Assembly (NCBI GenBank): GCA_030635415.1
Contig: DAOVYW010000167.1
Location: forward strand, 1 to 5,508
DNA from: Candidatus Firestoneibacteriota bacterium
GTDB lineage: Bacteria; Oederibacteriota; JAAXVQ01; JAUVAV01
Reading direction: 5' to 3'
DNA: 5,508 bases
Position 1 is the stretch's first letter. Each line of letters begins with the position of its first letter. The notes under the pieces were generated by a model. It saw only the letters and a list, made by a program, of their open reading frames with translations. It made no database searches and was not told where the DNA came from. Positions 4,969 through 5,508 of the stretch are shown piece after piece. Both the position numbers and the translations under genes were made by a program.

Positions 4969-5508
4969 TCAGCGTACCACTGCCAGTTTACGCTTCTCTT
5001 CAAAAGTATCGGTTTTAATATGCACGATATAAATACCCGAACTAACCAGACGTCCCTTTTGGTTGACACCTTCCCACACCGCCTCAAAGGTCCCGGCATC
5101 CGCCACGCGGTCTGCCAGAGTTTTAATCAGCTTGCCGCGCAGGGAATAAACTTTAACTATCACCCTTTGGGATTTCTCAATTTTAACATCTATACGCGCC
5201 GGTTTATTCACGCTGGGCCGCACCACATTCTGTTTAATAATCACCGGAGCCAGAGAAGTCATAGTAACATAAATAGTGGGAGTAGTAGTCAAGGTAAGTG
5301 TAGCAACTGCGGTCACTGTATTGCCATAAGGCGTTGCCGTAGACGTTGTGGTTAAGGTATTCCCCCAGGTTGCACTTGCAGTGGCCGTGACCGTCGGCGT
5401 ATTGCCATGAGGCGTTGCAGTAGGCGTTATGGTTAAGGTATTCCCCAAGGTTGCAGTTGCCGTGGCCGTCGGCGTACCTCCATAAGGCGTTACCGTGAAT
5501 GTCACGGT
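4969..5508 (-). CDS. C-terminal part of a Thr-rich tandem-repeat surface protein with FlgD-like terminal domain (5' end outside window)
   Basis: The frame is open from the right edge to a TGA at 4969-4971, about 179 visible residues. A GTG at 5505 is not a convincing start, because the codon before it (ACC, Thr) continues the repeat. The first 87 or so residues are about 40% Thr, in degenerate units of 25-27 residues built on T-P-(Y/H)-G-N-T-P-T and GNTLT. Such linkers are usually extended, surface-exposed stalks and frequent O-glycan acceptors. The remaining 90 residues form a FlgD-like C-terminal domain: VIVKVYSLRGKLIKTL, then WEGVNQKG (144-151, counted from the GTG codon at 5505), then SSGIYIVHIKT. 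In related genomes this fold ends secreted or surface proteins as a sorting or anchoring module. The gap to the barrel-OmpA gene is 25 nt on the same strand, so they are probably one operon. The N-terminal functional part is not visible. Confidence 0.85.
   Translation of the reverse strand, partial: TVTFTVTPYGGTPTATATATLGNTLTITPTATPHGNTPTVTATASATWGNTLTTTSTATPYGNTVTAVATLTLTTTPTIYVTMTSLAPVIIKQNVVRPSVNKPARIDVKIEKSQRVIVKVYSLRGKLIKTLADRVADAGTFEAVWEGVNQKGRLVSSGIYIVHIKTDTFEEKRKLAVVR
5330..5508 (-). repeat. In-frame coding tandem repeat (81/75-bp units), running off the window
   Basis: The plus-strand word GGCGTT, each time just after a CCATAAG- or CCATGAG-like sequence, recurs at 5330, 5411 and 5486, giving units of 81 and 75 bp. 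The 6-bp difference is a two-residue insertion (ATASATW against ATATL). A second conserved block, GTTAAGGTATTCCCC, is in each complete unit. Both lengths are multiples of 3, so the protein frame is kept. The array continues past the right edge. Confidence 0.8.

Noticed and set aside
4944..5099. In-frame N-terminal extension of the barrel-OmpA protein by 52 residues
   Set aside because: It would overlap the FlgD-like end of the upstream gene in another frame and would bury the signal peptide. The ATG at 4943 has a ribosome site and a canonical signal peptide.
4969..5229. Flagellar hook-capping protein FlgD
   Set aside because: Only the Ig-like fold resembles FlgD. The Thr-rich stalk, C-terminal position and lack of any flagellar gene fit an exported protein's terminal domain.
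5020..5355. Plus-strand ORF opposite the Thr-rich gene, and other antisense ORFs over the three minus-strand genes
   Set aside because: They are shadows of well-supported coding frames, with no ribosome sites or recognisable domains.
5330..5508. CRISPR-like or non-coding repeat array
   Set aside because: The repeats are in frame, degenerate at codon level, vary by multiples of 3 and lack unique spacers. They are protein repeats.

Overview
The window looks like a chromosomal segment from a diderm (Gram-negative-type) environmental bacterium, probably an uncultured lineage. Three things point that way: PorV/PorQ-type outer-membrane barrels, FlgD-like C-terminal domains and long Thr/Pro-rich linkers. 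All three are familiar from FCB-group bacteria and several candidate phyla (for example Goldbacteria- or Firestonebacteria-like genomes). This placement rests on family knowledge, not a search, and is weak at phylum level. I see no tRNA, rRNA, CRISPR array, transposase or integrase.

Layout: (1) 1-329, plus strand: the C-terminal end of an exported protein, with an N-Y-P-N-P-F motif and a FlgD-like/type IX-style tail. (2) 330-662: a convergent spacer with no gene. It is packed with inverted repeats, one palindromic element and a 7-bp periodic tract. (3) 663-2756, minus: a multi-spanning GT-C glycosyltransferase fused to C-terminal TPRs. (4) 2757-2993: a spacer with a near-consensus sigma-70 promoter for the glycosyltransferase gene and a structured leader of about 114 nt. 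(5) 2994-4943, minus: a composite envelope protein with signal peptide, PorV/PorQ-like barrel, two FlgD-like Ig modules and an OmpA-type peptidoglycan-binding domain. (6) 4969-5508, minus: the 3' end of a gene for a Thr-rich tandem-repeat protein that also ends in a FlgD-like domain. It lies 25 nt upstream of gene 5, so the two are almost certainly one operon.

As a working model, the two operon genes make a surface protein on a Thr-rich stalk and an outer-membrane barrel tied to peptidoglycan. The neighbouring GT-C/TPR enzyme is a plausible O-glycosyltransferase for the Thr-rich stalk. It has its own promoter, so this link is inference from proximity. Four FlgD-like modules in three genes make this an envelope or secretion locus rather than a flagellar one. 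The most unusual items are the barrel-FlgD-FlgD-OmpA fusion, the leader with competing folds ahead of the glycosyltransferase, and the repeat-rich convergent spacer.
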